Position numbers and translations under genes: made by a program
Part shown: one piece after another, positions 1 to 8,523 of the stretch
Numbering within the stretch: position 1 is the first letter of the stretch
Layout: every line of letters starts with the position of its first letter
Source: Oceanococcus sp041624435
GTDB lineage: Bacteria; Pseudomonadota; Gammaproteobacteria; Nevskiales; Oceanococcaceae
Assembly: GCA_041624435.1 (NCBI GenBank)
Contig: JBFJVB010000016.1
Span: forward strand, 1 to 38,276
Direction of reading: 5' to 3'
DNA length: 38,276 nucleotides
Notes under the pieces: model-generated
Told to the model about the DNA's origin: nothing
Database searches by the model: none
Seen by the model: the letters and a program-made list of their open reading frames with translations, nothing else

Positions 1-1161
1 CCCAGCACCACGCGTTTCATTTACCAGCCGCTGGGCGTGGTCGGCGTGATGGGGGCCTGGAATTACCAGTTGCTGCTGACCCTGTCTCCGCTGATCGGCG
101 CGCTGTCCGCCGGCAATCATGTGATGGTAAGACCCTCGGAACTGGCGCCGCGTGCGGCTGAGCTGATGCGCGAGGTGATCGCCGCCTGTTTCGATCCCAG
201 CCATGTCACGGTGGTGACCGGTGGTCTGGAAGTCTCCCAGGCCTTCTCCACCCTGGCCTTTGATCATCTGATCTTTACCGGCTCCACCCGGGTCGGCAAG
301 ATCGTGATGCGCAATGCCAGCGAACATCTGACCCCGGTGACTCTGGAACTGGGCGGCAAGTCACCGGCATTGATCGCACCGGATTATCCGGTGGAGTCAG
401 CGGCCCGAAAAATCATCCATGGCAAATTGCAGAACGCCGGCCAGACCTGCGTGGCGCCGGACTATGTGCTGGTGCATGAAGACAAACTGGCCGAGTTCGT
501 GGACGCGGCCAAGCGCACGGCTGCGGAGTTCTATCCCAGTCTGATCGACAACGGGGACTACACCCGGATCATTTCCCCCGCCCATTATCAGCGTCTGTGC
601 GCCATTACCGAGGAGGTCAGCGCCGGCGGCGGTACGGTCGAAACCATCAACCCCAAACAGGAAGCCTGCGGCCTGGACAACCGGGTGTTTCCGCCAACCC
701 TGGTGTACAACTGCCCGACGGATTCAGTCGCGGTGCGCGAGGAAATCTTCGGTCCCATCCTGCCGATCGTGACATACGCCGATCACGCCCAGGCCATCGA
801 CTATGTGAATGACCGGCCGCGGCCGCTCGCCCTGTACCTGTTCACCCACAAAAAAACCCTGCAGGAGCAGGTGCTGCACGGCACCATTTCCGGCGGGGTC
901 ACGGTCAACGGCTGCATCTATCACCTGCCGCAGAACAATCTGCCGTTTGGCGGCGTGGGCGATTCGGGCATGGGCGCCTATCACGGTCTGGATGGCTTCG
1001 AGACCTTTTCCAAGAAGAAGGCCATTTTCTTTCAGAGCCGGTTCTCCCTCACCCGCTTCATGCGGCCGCCCTATGGCCGCCTGATCCACCTGCTGATCGG
1101 GTTCATGCTGCGGAACTGGCCGGCCGAGGAGAAAATCCCGCCGCGCGCGCGCGGCCGCTAG
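1..1161 (+). CDS. Aldehyde dehydrogenase, coniferyl-aldehyde-dehydrogenase-like (5' end missing)
   Basis: NAD(P)-dependent oxidation of an aldehyde to its carboxylic acid. The reading frame is open from base 1, so the N-terminal part lies outside the window; 386 codons are present before TAG at 1159-1161. Visible motifs are the Asn-containing WNY segment, LELGGKSP with the general-base Glu (346-348), AGQTC with the nucleophilic Cys (448-450) and EEIFGP. The sequence most resembles the class-3-like coniferyl aldehyde dehydrogenases that sit beside GMC oxidoreductase genes in Pseudomonas. One oddity is VRPSE where most relatives have KPSE; this Lys usually contacts the NAD(P) ribose. The gene converges on the amidohydrolase gene, with 39 bases between the stops. 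Family is certain; the substrate is inferred and could be another aromatic or long-chain aldehyde. Confidence 0.9.
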   Translation, partial: PSTTRFIYQPLGVVGVMGAWNYQLLLTLSPLIGALSAGNHVMVRPSELAPRAAELMREVIAACFDPSHVTVVTGGLEVSQAFSTLAFDHLIFTGSTRVGKIVMRNASEHLTPVTLELGGKSPALIAPDYPVESAARKIIHGKLQNAGQTCVAPDYVLVHEDKLAEFVDAAKRTAAEFYPSLIDNGDYTRIISPAHYQRLCAITEEVSAGGGTVETINPKQEACGLDNRVFPPTLVYNCPTDSVAVREEIFGPILPIVTYADHAQAIDYVNDRPRPLALYLFTHKKTLQEQVLHGTISGGVTVNGCIYHLPQNNLPFGGVGDSGMGAYHGLDGFETFSKKKAIFFQSRFSLTRFMRPPYGRLIHLLIGFMLRNWPAEEKIPPRARGR

Positions 1162-1200
1162 AGCGCGCACCGCGGCGGTCTGCCGGCGCAGCCACGCGAC

Positions 1201-3084
1201 TCAGGCGGCTGCGGCCACCGTCAGCACCCGGCCGCAGCAGTCGCGCCCGACGGCAGCGGTCAGGCCCTGGGCGTCCCACAGCCGCCGGCCGGCCACCCAG
1301 ACCCCGGCGACCACCCCATCGGAACGATTGACCATCTGCTCGTGCCCGAGCTCGGCGCGAAATTCCAGGCGGGTGTGCCGCTCGGAGTCGTAGCCGCGCA
1401 GAGCCCCCGGGTCCAGCAACAGCAGGTCGGCCGGCCAGCCGAGCTCCAGCAAACCCCGTTCCAGACCCAGGAATTCAGCCGGCTCCCGGCTCAGGCGCCG
1501 GATATGACGGGCGACCTGGGCATCGCCGTCGGCACAGACCAGCTGCAAGCCGCGCAGGTTGGCATCGTAGAAGGCCATATTGGTCAGATGCGCCCCCGAG
1601 TCGTTGAATCCGGGGAGAATCAACGGATGGGTGAGGGTTTTCTTGTACACCGCCGGATCGGCATTGGCGGCCAGCACGTACCAGCGCAGCTGGGTGTCGA
1701 ACAGCCGCAGCAGGGCCAGCAGAAAGTCGCAATCATCCTGGACCGGAAACGCCAGGCGGGCGAACACGCTGCCCTCCTGCGCGGTCTTGGCCTGCCCGGT
1801 GCGCTGCCAGTGCAGGAAGCGCGCATGGATCTGCGCCAGGGTGTCGCCACTCCATTCCGGCAGCGGCCTCTCGGTCATCAGCATATCCGCCAGATCCCGG
1901 GTCAGGGTGTCGTCCATGATCCGCAAGCGCCGTTTCAGCCGCGCCAGACTCAGGCCGTGCTTGTCGTGATGCCACATGCGCTTGAAGCGACGGCGGAATT
2001 GCGGGTCATCGAGCAGGCGCATGCGTCCGGCCCGGTCTTCCAGATCCGGTTCATTGAGCTCGCGCAATTCCGGAATCTCTTCGGCCAGCGGGGTAAGCGG
2101 CCCGTCGGCATACACCTTGAACGGCGCGGCCAGGGCCTGCAGGCGAAAATGGCCACGCAGCCAGCGCGAGTTCAGCACCCGGGTCAGGAGCAGACCCATT
2201 TTCAGGATCGACCGGTTGGACGCCACATCCAGCGCCGCCACCGCGGTCAGCTTCAGCGGCCGGCCGAACAGCCGCCCGCTGGTGAGCAGAAACTGCCGGA
2301 TGGTGCCCAGCCGACTGTCCTTGGGGGGCGTGGCCTGCCATACCCGGTCGTGACGCCGGACGATCCGGGTGAGCCGTTTCAGTTCGGAGTACGGGGCGTA
2401 CTGGGTCGGAATCCGGACCTGCCGGTGCGGATCATTGGCCAGATAGTGAAACGGTAGGGCGTCGGTGGAAAACCCGACGTAGCCTTGCTGCATGCCTTTT
2501 TCCAGCAGGGCTTCCATCCGCTGCAACTCGGTTTTGGTCGGCTGCCGACTCACCGAGGCCTTGAGGCCCATCACTTCGATCCGCAGCATGGAGTGCGGAA
2601 TCATCGGCACCACATTGGGCCCCAGCGGCAGCGCCTCGAAGTGCTCCAGGTAGGCCTGGCTGTCCTGCCAGTTCACCGCATCGGCCACCTTGCGCAGCAC
2701 CGGCTTGGGCACATTTTCGACCCGGGCGAAGCAGTCCACGATCGGGTCTTCACCGTTGCGGCGCTGCGCCCCGAAAGCCAGGCCCAAAGAGCAGTTCGAC
2801 ATCACCACGGTGGTGGTGCCATGGCGCAGCACCTCCGCCAGACCCGGCGCCAGTTCGACTTCCAGGTCCAGGTGGGTGTGCAGGTCGACAAAGCCCGGCG
2901 TCAGCCACAGCCCCTGCGCCTCGATCACCTGATCCGCACGGGCTGCATCCAGGTGCTCACCGCGCGCGGCCACCTTCCCGTCCGCCACGGCCAGATCCTC
3001 GACCCGCGGCAGCGCGCCACTGCCATCAAACAGCTTGGCGCCGCGAATCAGCAGGTCCCAGCGACCCGCCCCGGTAGTGGCCAT
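1201..3084 (-). CDS. Amidohydrolase, N-acyl-D-amino-acid deacylase family
   Basis: Predicted metal-dependent hydrolase of the D-aminoacylase/amidohydrolase-3 group, which removes the acyl group from N-acyl-D-amino acids. The 627-residue product opens with the small beta-sandwich segment, followed by PGFVDLHTHLD with metal ligands His69 and His71, GTTTVVMSNCS with a Cys at about 98, and a C-terminal DSGAH segment. It is longer than classical D-aminoacylases (about 480 residues), so the exact substrate is open. I chose ATG 3084 rather than the in-frame ATG at 3102 because AAGGAG lies five bases upstream of 3084. It follows the GMC gene by 29 bases on the same strand, so the two are probably cotranscribed. 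Family confident, substrate not. Confidence 0.85.
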   Translation of the reverse strand: MATTGAGRWDLLIRGAKLFDGSGALPRVEDLAVADGKVAARGEHLDAARADQVIEAQGLWLTPGFVDLHTHLDLEVELAPGLAEVLRHGTTTVVMSNCSLGLAFGAQRRNGEDPIVDCFARVENVPKPVLRKVADAVNWQDSQAYLEHFEALPLGPNVVPMIPHSMLRIEVMGLKASVSRQPTKTELQRMEALLEKGMQQGYVGFSTDALPFHYLANDPHRQVRIPTQYAPYSELKRLTRIVRRHDRVWQATPPKDSRLGTIRQFLLTSGRLFGRPLKLTAVAALDVASNRSILKMGLLLTRVLNSRWLRGHFRLQALAAPFKVYADGPLTPLAEEIPELRELNEPDLEDRAGRMRLLDDPQFRRRFKRMWHHDKHGLSLARLKRRLRIMDDTLTRDLADMLMTERPLPEWSGDTLAQIHARFLHWQRTGQAKTAQEGSVFARLAFPVQDDCDFLLALLRLFDTQLRWYVLAANADPAVYKKTLTHPLILPGFNDSGAHLTNMAFYDANLRGLQLVCADGDAQVARHIRRLSREPAEFLGLERGLLELGWPADLLLLDPGALRGYDSERHTRLEFRAELGHEQMVNRSDGVVAGVWVAGRRLWDAQGLTAAVGRDCCGRVLTVAAAA

Positions 3085-3113
3085 GTGTTCTCCTTGTGCC
3101 ATGTGGGCTGCTC

Positions 3114-4619
3114 TCAGGCCAGACCGTAAGCGGCCGGCTCCGCGATGATGTACTGGGCGATTCTGGCCGCGGTGACATAGACCGGCAACTGCGGATTGAC
3201 CGCCACCGAGCTGGGAAAGCAGCTGGCATCGGCCACGACCAGATTGGGCAGGCCATGCACCTGCGCCTGAGGATTGAGCACGCTGCGCGCCGGGTCCAGG
3301 CCCATCCGGCAGGTGCCCTGCGGATGATAGGCGCTGTACAGCAATTCGCCGGGGGCAAAGCTCAGCGCCTCAATGGCCGCCATCGCGCCGGCCGCATCCA
3401 CCGCGGTCGGCAACAGCGTGGGCAGATACACCTCCTGCGCCCCCGCAGCAAACCAGATCCGGGCGGCCGCCTTGAGGGCGGCCCGCGCCCGCTCCCGATC
3501 GGCTGCGGACAGCCGGTATTCGATGGTCTTGTGACCGTCACGCCGATACACTCGACCGCTGCCCTGATCGTGGATCAGACTGACCATGCTGGCGATATGA
3601 TCGGCCTGGGCCATGCGACTGCCCAGTTCCACGCCGTCACCGGGGACCAGATAGGCAAACCCGGCCGGTTCCAGGCCGCCGCCTTCAAGCAGGAAACCAC
3701 CGTCTTCATCGCGGCTGAACTGATCCACGTACACGCCCAGCTGGGCGCCCTCCCAGACCGATACCGGGGTGTCGAACCGCGCCAGTACCGACAACGAGGG
3801 ATGGCAGGCCAGGTGGCGCCCCACCGCGGCGCCGCCCAGGGCGCTGTCCTGTAACAGCAGCGGCGACTCGATCGCCCCGGCGCTGAGCACCACCAGATCG
3901 GCGGCGAATTCGACCTCGCCGGCGGCGGTGGCCACGCTCACACCGGTCACACGGCCGTGCTCGGCGTGAATCTGACGCACCGGCGCATCGGCGATGATGC
4001 GCGCGCCGTGGTTCTGGGCCCAGGGCAGATAGGTGACCAGCATGGATTGCTTGCGGTCATAACGGCAACCGGCGATGCAATACCCGCTGAGCACGCAATC
4101 CTTGACGTTGCGTGCCAGCGGCGCCACCCGCCAGCCCAGCTTCTCCGCTCCGGCCTGCATCAGCTGGCTGTTGCGGTTGATCTCGTGCGGCTGGTTCACA
4201 TGAATCGCCAGATCCGCTTCCAGCTGCCGGTACAGGGGTTCCAGCTCGGCTGCGGTAAAACCGCTCAGCCCATGACGCTGCTGCCAGTCGTGCAGAATCC
4301 AGGGTGGAATGCGGAACGCGGCCGTCGCGTTCACCACCGTGGACCCACCGACACAGCGGCCCTGCAGCACGGTGATATCCCCATCCACGTTGGCCTGCGC
4401 GCCATGCTCGGCGTACAACTGCTCCAGGCTGCTGGGCATGTGCTCGGGAAATTCCGCGGAGAGGCGGTGCGGACCGGCTTCCAGCACCGTCACGGCATAG
4501 CCCGCGCGGGCCAGGCTATAGGCCATCACCGCGCCGCCTGCACCGGACCCCACGATGAGCACCTCACTGCGCTGTCGAGGCAGCGGCCGTGCCCAGTCCA
4601 GTGCCGATTCGACCTTCAC
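3114..4619 (-). CDS. GMC-family FAD-dependent oxidoreductase
   Basis: Flavin-dependent alcohol, sugar or sterol dehydrogenase of the glucose-methanol-choline family, 501 residues. The FAD-binding GSGAGG is at residues 24-29, followed by the glutamate-ending strand VLEAG and the RCVGGST FAD-contact segment. The C-terminal active site is YHPQGTCRMG, with His432 and a partner Asn at about 475, the His/Asn pair of the family. A cysteine-rich patch (four Cys near residues 190-205) is also present. There is no signal peptide. The gene starts with GTG at 4619, and this GTG overlaps the upstream TGA as GTGA, so translation is coupled to the Tat-signal protein gene. By analogy with bacterial FAD glucose dehydrogenase, it may be exported by riding on that small subunit. 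Substrate unknown. Confidence 0.92.
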   Translation of the reverse strand: MKVESALDWARPLPRQRSEVLIVGSGAGGAVMAYSLARAGYAVTVLEAGPHRLSAEFPEHMPSSLEQLYAEHGAQANVDGDITVLQGRCVGGSTVVNATAAFRIPPWILHDWQQRHGLSGFTAAELEPLYRQLEADLAIHVNQPHEINRNSQLMQAGAEKLGWRVAPLARNVKDCVLSGYCIAGCRYDRKQSMLVTYLPWAQNHGARIIADAPVRQIHAEHGRVTGVSVATAAGEVEFAADLVVLSAGAIESPLLLQDSALGGAAVGRHLACHPSLSVLARFDTPVSVWEGAQLGVYVDQFSRDEDGGFLLEGGGLEPAGFAYLVPGDGVELGSRMAQADHIASMVSLIHDQGSGRVYRRDGHKTIEYRLSAADRERARAALKAAARIWFAAGAQEVYLPTLLPTAVDAAGAMAAIEALSFAPGELLYSAYHPQGTCRMGLDPARSVLNPQAQVHGLPNLVVADASCFPSSVAVNPQLPVYVTAARIAQYIIAEPAAYGLA

Positions 4620-5179
4620 AACCGCACTGGCTCCGGCGCATCGCCCAGACTCGGCAACTCAGCGCGTTGATGCAATGGCCCCCGATAGCCGGTGGCCGGC
4701 CAGGTGGAGGCCTGTCCCCAGTAGGCCACGCAGACCAGTTGGCGCAGGGCCGCGATCAGGGCGCGCTGCTCGGGCCGCCCCCGCGCCCAGCGCTGCACAT
4801 AGGCGTGGGCCCCAGCCGTGTCCAGATGAGCGAATGGCCGACCATGCCCGCCGTAGACGATGGCGGCCCAGTCGAAGGCCTGGATTGCGCTCACGACCTG
4901 GGCGGCCAGATGCGCGGGCAGCAGGCCAAACGCACGGTCCAGACCGGCCAGATACAGTGGCCCCGGCGCGGGAAACGCCGGATGCTCGCGGGGCAGCCAG
5001 ATCCCGCCCAGCTGTTTCAGCACCGCCGCCATGCGACCATCCAGATGCGCCCAGGAGGAAGCCGGATAAGTCCAGGAGGCGAGCTGGGCACGCCCGATCA
5101 GCAGGGAGCCGGCAACGGCCGAGCCGGCCACCGCGACGGCCAGAAAGCGGCGGCGGCTGAGTCCTCGCTGTTCGATCAT
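4616..5179 (-). CDS. Tat-signal small subunit, gluconate 2-dehydrogenase subunit 3-like
   Basis: Small protein (187 residues) with a clear twin-arginine signal: SRRRFL at residues 8-13 followed by a hydrophobic Ala/Val stretch. The mature part ends in a segment with CVAYWGQ and GYRGPL, the pattern of the gluconate 2-dehydrogenase subunit 3 family. In known relatives this subunit carries the Tat signal and escorts a GMC flavoprotein partner to the periplasm. The GMC gene follows with a GTGA overlap, matching the small-then-large order of such complexes; no cytochrome c subunit is present nearby. I chose ATG 5179, which gives a short signal n-region and has GGAA seven bases upstream. GTG 5206 is an alternative but has poorly spaced ribosome-binding bases. 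Role inferred from signal, fold resemblance and context. Confidence 0.75.
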   Translation of the reverse strand: MIEQRGLSRRRFLAVAVAGSAVAGSLLIGRAQLASWTYPASSWAHLDGRMAAVLKQLGGIWLPREHPAFPAPGPLYLAGLDRAFGLLPAHLAAQVVSAIQAFDWAAIVYGGHGRPFAHLDTAGAHAYVQRWARGRPEQRALIAALRQLVCVAYWGQASTWPATGYRGPLHQRAELPSLGDAPEPVRL

Positions 5180-5226
5180 GATGCGTTCCGTGGCGGCCCG
5201 GTTCACATCCTAACCCGAAGACCGCG

Positions 5227-5246
5227 AAAAACGCCGCAGCGCCGGC
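5227..5246 (-). terminator. Weak terminator-like hairpin after der
   Basis: Reading on the minus strand, a four-base-pair GCCG/CGGC hairpin follows the der stop directly and is trailed by G and five T. The stem is short, so readthrough into the Tat/GMC/amidohydrolase genes on the same strand is possible. No convincing promoter is visible in the 67 bases before that gene set. Confidence 0.35.
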
Positions 5247-6656
5247 CTACTTTTTCTTGCTGGACACGATGCGGTGCTTGATCATCCGGCCGCGCTTGCG
5301 CACCTGTGAGGCACTGAGCTTGTTCTTCTGATCCTTGTACGGATTGTCGCCGGTCTTGAACAGCAACAGGATCGGCGTGCCGTGCAACTTGAAGGCTTCA
5401 CGGAAGGCATTCATCAGGTAGCGCTGATAATTGTGGCTGAGCTTTTCGGTCTGATTGCCATGAATCACGATCGTCGGCGGATTGCGCCCACCCTGATGCG
5501 CATAGCGCAGTTTGATCCGGCGCCCGGCCACCGCCGCTGGCGCATGGGCTTGCACCGCACGTTCCAGCGCATCGGTCAGGGCGGGCGTGGGCAGATCGCG
5601 GAATGCCGCGATATGGGCCTGATTGACCGCCTGCATGAGCTGGCGAAACCCCGAGCCATGCAGCGCGGAAATCGTCACCACCGTGGCGTAATCCAGAAAC
5701 GGCAGCTTGCGCTCGATCTCGCTACGGATCAGTTTGCGCGCTTCGACACTCAGCCCATCCCATTTGTTAATCGCCAGCACGATGGCGCGGCCACTTTCGG
5801 CGACCATGCCCAGAATGCGCGCATCCTGGGAGCCGATGCCTTCCTGGCCATCGATCAGTGCCACCACCACATTGCAGGCATCCACCGCTTGCAGGGTCTT
5901 GATGATACTGAACTTTTCGACCAGCTCGCTGACCTTGGACTTGCGCCTCAGGCCGGCGGTATCGATCAGGGTATAGGGCTTGTCCTCGTAGTCGAACTCA
6001 ACCTCGACGCTGTCGCGGGTGGTGCCGGCCACATCCGAGGCAATGACCCGGGTCTCGCCCACCAGGCGATTGAGCAGGGTGGATTTGCCGGCATTGGGGC
6101 GCCCGACCAGGGCCACCGCCACCCGGCCGTGTTCGCGGCGCGGTTTGGGCGCCGGCGCCACGGTGACGCCGGCCGCAATCTGCTCGCGCAAACTGGCGAT
6201 ACCCTGACCGTGGGTGGCCGCAATGCCGCAGGCCTCGCCCAGGCCCAGGGCGAAGAAATCGGCGGCGACCACGGCGCGGTCCAGGCCTTCACATTTGTTC
6301 ATCACCAGGCGGGTGCGCGCCGCATGGGGGCGCAACAGACGGGCGATCGAGGCATCCTCGGCCAGCACTCCGGCCCGGGCATCGACCAGGAACAGGATCA
6401 GATCCGCTTCTTCGATGGCCAGCCGGCTCTGCGCCACGACATCGGCATCCAGACCCTGGGCCCCGTCCATGATGCCGCCGGTGTCCACCACGATGCAGTG
6501 GCCGTCGGCGATATCGGCAAAACCATACTGCCGGTCCCGGGTCAGGCCGGCCTGATCAGCGACCAGGGCGTCGCGGCTGCGGGTGAGCTGGTTGAACAAG
6601 GTGCTCTTGCCCACATTGGGCCGCCCGACCAGGGCCACGACCGGCGCGGTGGTCAC
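5247..6656 (-). CDS. der: Ribosome-assembly GTPase Der (EngA)
   Basis: Essential double GTPase that binds the 50S subunit during maturation in the cytoplasm. Two tandem G domains are visible. The first P-loop is GRPNVGKST (11-19) with DTGG near 58-61; the second is GRPNAGKST (185-193) with DTAGLRRKSKV and NKWD. A C-terminal KH-like domain ends in a lysine-rich tail. The first domain has NKCE (120-123) where NKxD is usual, a conservative change. Length 469 fits the family. The gene starts with GTG at 6656 overlapping the bamB stop as GTGA, and it closes the long minus-strand gene train that begins at cysE. Confidence 0.97.
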   Translation of the reverse strand: MTTAPVVALVGRPNVGKSTLFNQLTRSRDALVADQAGLTRDRQYGFADIADGHCIVVDTGGIMDGAQGLDADVVAQSRLAIEEADLILFLVDARAGVLAEDASIARLLRPHAARTRLVMNKCEGLDRAVVAADFFALGLGEACGIAATHGQGIASLREQIAAGVTVAPAPKPRREHGRVAVALVGRPNAGKSTLLNRLVGETRVIASDVAGTTRDSVEVEFDYEDKPYTLIDTAGLRRKSKVSELVEKFSIIKTLQAVDACNVVVALIDGQEGIGSQDARILGMVAESGRAIVLAINKWDGLSVEARKLIRSEIERKLPFLDYATVVTISALHGSGFRQLMQAVNQAHIAAFRDLPTPALTDALERAVQAHAPAAVAGRRIKLRYAHQGGRNPPTIVIHGNQTEKLSHNYQRYLMNAFREAFKLHGTPILLLFKTGDNPYKDQKNKLSASQVRKRGRMIKHRIVSSKKK

Positions 6657-7810
6657 GGCTGGGCGCGCTCGCTCAGCAGTGGCGACCAGTTCAGGACCTG
6701 CAGGTGGCCGTCCCGCCCCAGCACGATGATCTTGTCATCGACGAGCTGCATCGGCATCGACACCCCACCACCGGCCAGCCGGCCTCGCCCGATGATCCGC
6801 CCATTGGCCTCGGAGACCGCATGCATATAGCCTTCGAAATCGGCCACCAGCACATTGCCCTTGTACGCCAGGGGCGCGTTCAGACGGCGATGCTTGAGTT
6901 GATCCTGCTCCCAGATCGCGCCGCCATTGCTCGGATCCAGACACCACAGCACCGAATCGACATCGGTGACGTAGAGACACGGACCCGCATAGTCCATGCC
7001 GGTATAGCTGGCCAGGCTGCGGCGCCACAGCACCCGCCCGGAATCGGCGTCCAAGGCGACCAGATCGCCACCGTAGCTGGCGGCAAACAGAATGCCCTCG
7101 GCCAGCAGCAGATCCGCATCGACATCGACGATACGCTCGATCTCGGAACGGCCCGAGGGGACGCTGACCGGTTCTTCCCACAGGACTTCACCGTCCTGCC
7201 GATCCAGGGCCATCACCCGCCCATTGTCCATGCCCAGATACACCGCGCTGGCGTCCACCAGCAGCCGGCCGGAGCCCCGCAGGGTCAGCGCGGGCACCGC
7301 CCGATTCACCGTCCACAGACGCTCACCGCTGGCCGCGGCCAGACCGTAGACCCGACCGTCACCACTGCGCACCGCCACCAGGTCTCCGCTTCCCGCGGGC
7401 AGACCGATCACCTCGCTGCTCAGCGTGGACCGCCAGCGTTCCTGACCATCGCGCGCCTCCACCGCAATCGCTTCACCGTCCAGCGTGCCGAAAATCAGGG
7501 CGCCATCGGCCAGAGCCGGACCCGCCGACAGGCGCGCATCGGTGTTCACCGACCACAGCGGTTCTCCGGCCAGATCAAAGGCCCGGATGCGCCCCGTGCG
7601 CTCGCCCACAAAGATGCGCCCGGCCGCCAGCAGCGGGCGCAGGCCATTGAGCTCGCGCGGCGAAGCCAGGGAGGTTGACCAGAGCTTCTGACTCTTGACC
7701 TCGGGCTGGGCAATCTTGCGCAGGGGCTCGGGTTTGGCCACGGTGGATTTGCCGGCACAGGCCGCCAGCAGAACCACGGCGATGAGGGACACAAAGACAT
7801 TGCTTTTCAT
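6653..7810 (-). CDS. bamB: Outer membrane protein assembly lipoprotein BamB
   Basis: Lipoprotein of the BAM complex that helps BamA fold beta-barrel proteins into the outer membrane. The 385-residue product starts with a lipoprotein signal peptide and lipobox LAAC, with the acylated Cys at 18. The rest is a PQQ-type beta-propeller: repeated blades with patterns such as GRIRAFDLAGEPLW, GRVYGLAAASGERLW and GDLVALDADSGRVLW. Length matches E. coli BamB. It lies 17 bases after yfgM and overlaps der by four bases, the usual yfgM-bamB-der order of gammaproteobacteria. Confidence 0.96.
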   Translation of the reverse strand: MKSNVFVSLIAVVLLAACAGKSTVAKPEPLRKIAQPEVKSQKLWSTSLASPRELNGLRPLLAAGRIFVGERTGRIRAFDLAGEPLWSVNTDARLSAGPALADGALIFGTLDGEAIAVEARDGQERWRSTLSSEVIGLPAGSGDLVAVRSGDGRVYGLAAASGERLWTVNRAVPALTLRGSGRLLVDASAVYLGMDNGRVMALDRQDGEVLWEEPVSVPSGRSEIERIVDVDADLLLAEGILFAASYGGDLVALDADSGRVLWRRSLASYTGMDYAGPCLYVTDVDSVLWCLDPSNGGAIWEQDQLKHRRLNAPLAYKGNVLVADFEGYMHAVSEANGRIIGRGRLAGGGVSMPMQLVDDKIIVLGRDGHLQVLNWSPLLSERAQP

Positions 7811-7827
7811 GGGCTTGGCTTGAAACC

Positions 7828-8451
7828 TTAGTTCAGGGCATCGAGCTTGCGCTGAACCGCCGCACGATCGATATAGTCATAGTCTGCCGCGAGGGCCTCG
7901 GCATAGGCCGTTTTGGCGAGCGAAACATCTTCCAGCGCCACGGCAATATCGCCTTTGAGTTCCGCGTACAAGGGGGCAAACGCGGGACCTGCTTGCGCAT
8001 CCAGCAGCGCCAGGGCCGCCGCCGCCTGATCCTGTGCCCACAATGCCCGCGCCAGGCGCAAATGGGCCAGTTCCTTGAGAGCCGGGTCCGAAGAACGCTC
8101 GATCGCCTGGCGCAACTGGGATTCCGCAGCGGACCAGTCGCCTGCCTTGGCCTGGGCTTCGGCCAGCGCGAAATGCGCCTGCGCCACATAGGGCGAACCG
8201 CCGTGTTCGGAGGCCAGCTCGGCAATGGCGGTACCCGCCGTATCCAGCTTGCCCAGGGAAACCTGCGCCTTGACGGTTTCATAGGCTTTTGAGGCTGCGG
8301 CAGCGTTGTTCAGCTTCAGCTCACCGTAGTACTGCCAACCCAGGATGCCCCCCAGCCCCAGCACCAGGCCGCCGACGATGGAAGCCCAATTCTCGCGCCA
8401 CCATTTCTGCAGCGCCTCGACCTGTTCGTGTTCGGTTTGTTCCAGTTCCAC
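7828..8451 (-). CDS. yfgM: YfgM-family ancillary SecYEG translocon subunit
   Basis: Inner-membrane protein of 207 residues. A short cytoplasmic N-terminus is followed by one membrane helix (about residues 23-42, with a GGLVLGLGGILGW core) and a periplasmic tetratricopeptide-like domain of paired Ala-rich helices. The E. coli relative binds SecYEG with PpiD and hands exported proteins to periplasmic chaperones. The start is GTG at 8451, supported by AGGA five bases upstream. Its position between hisS and bamB is the conserved one. Confidence 0.93.
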   Translation of the reverse strand: MELEQTEHEQVEALQKWWRENWASIVGGLVLGLGGILGWQYYGELKLNNAAAASKAYETVKAQVSLGKLDTAGTAIAELASEHGGSPYVAQAHFALAEAQAKAGDWSAAESQLRQAIERSSDPALKELAHLRLARALWAQDQAAAALALLDAQAGPAFAPLYAELKGDIAVALEDVSLAKTAYAEALAADYDYIDRAAVQRKLDALN

Positions 8452-8501
8452 GTTGTTCCTCGATCAGTCCCGGCCGTTGGCGGGGTCAGGTTTACTTGAA
8501 T

Positions 8502-8517
8502 GCCGGGCGAACCCGAC
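8502..8517 (-). other. UUCG-loop hairpin after hisS
   Basis: Six bases after the hisS stop the minus-strand RNA can form a six-base-pair stem (one G-T pair) closed by a TTCG tetraloop within CGGGTTCGCCCG. No T tract follows, so it is more likely a processing or stability element than an intrinsic terminator. Confidence 0.35.
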
Positions 8518-8523
8518 AAATGA

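Noticed and set aside
1342..2457. 371-codon open frame on the plus strand
   Set aside because: Antisense to the amidohydrolase gene; Gln/Arg/His-rich low-complexity product with no recognisable motif, as expected from GC-rich third positions of the real gene.
5382..6830. 482-codon open frame on the plus strand
   Set aside because: Antisense to der and the end of bamB, both unmistakable; product has no family pattern.
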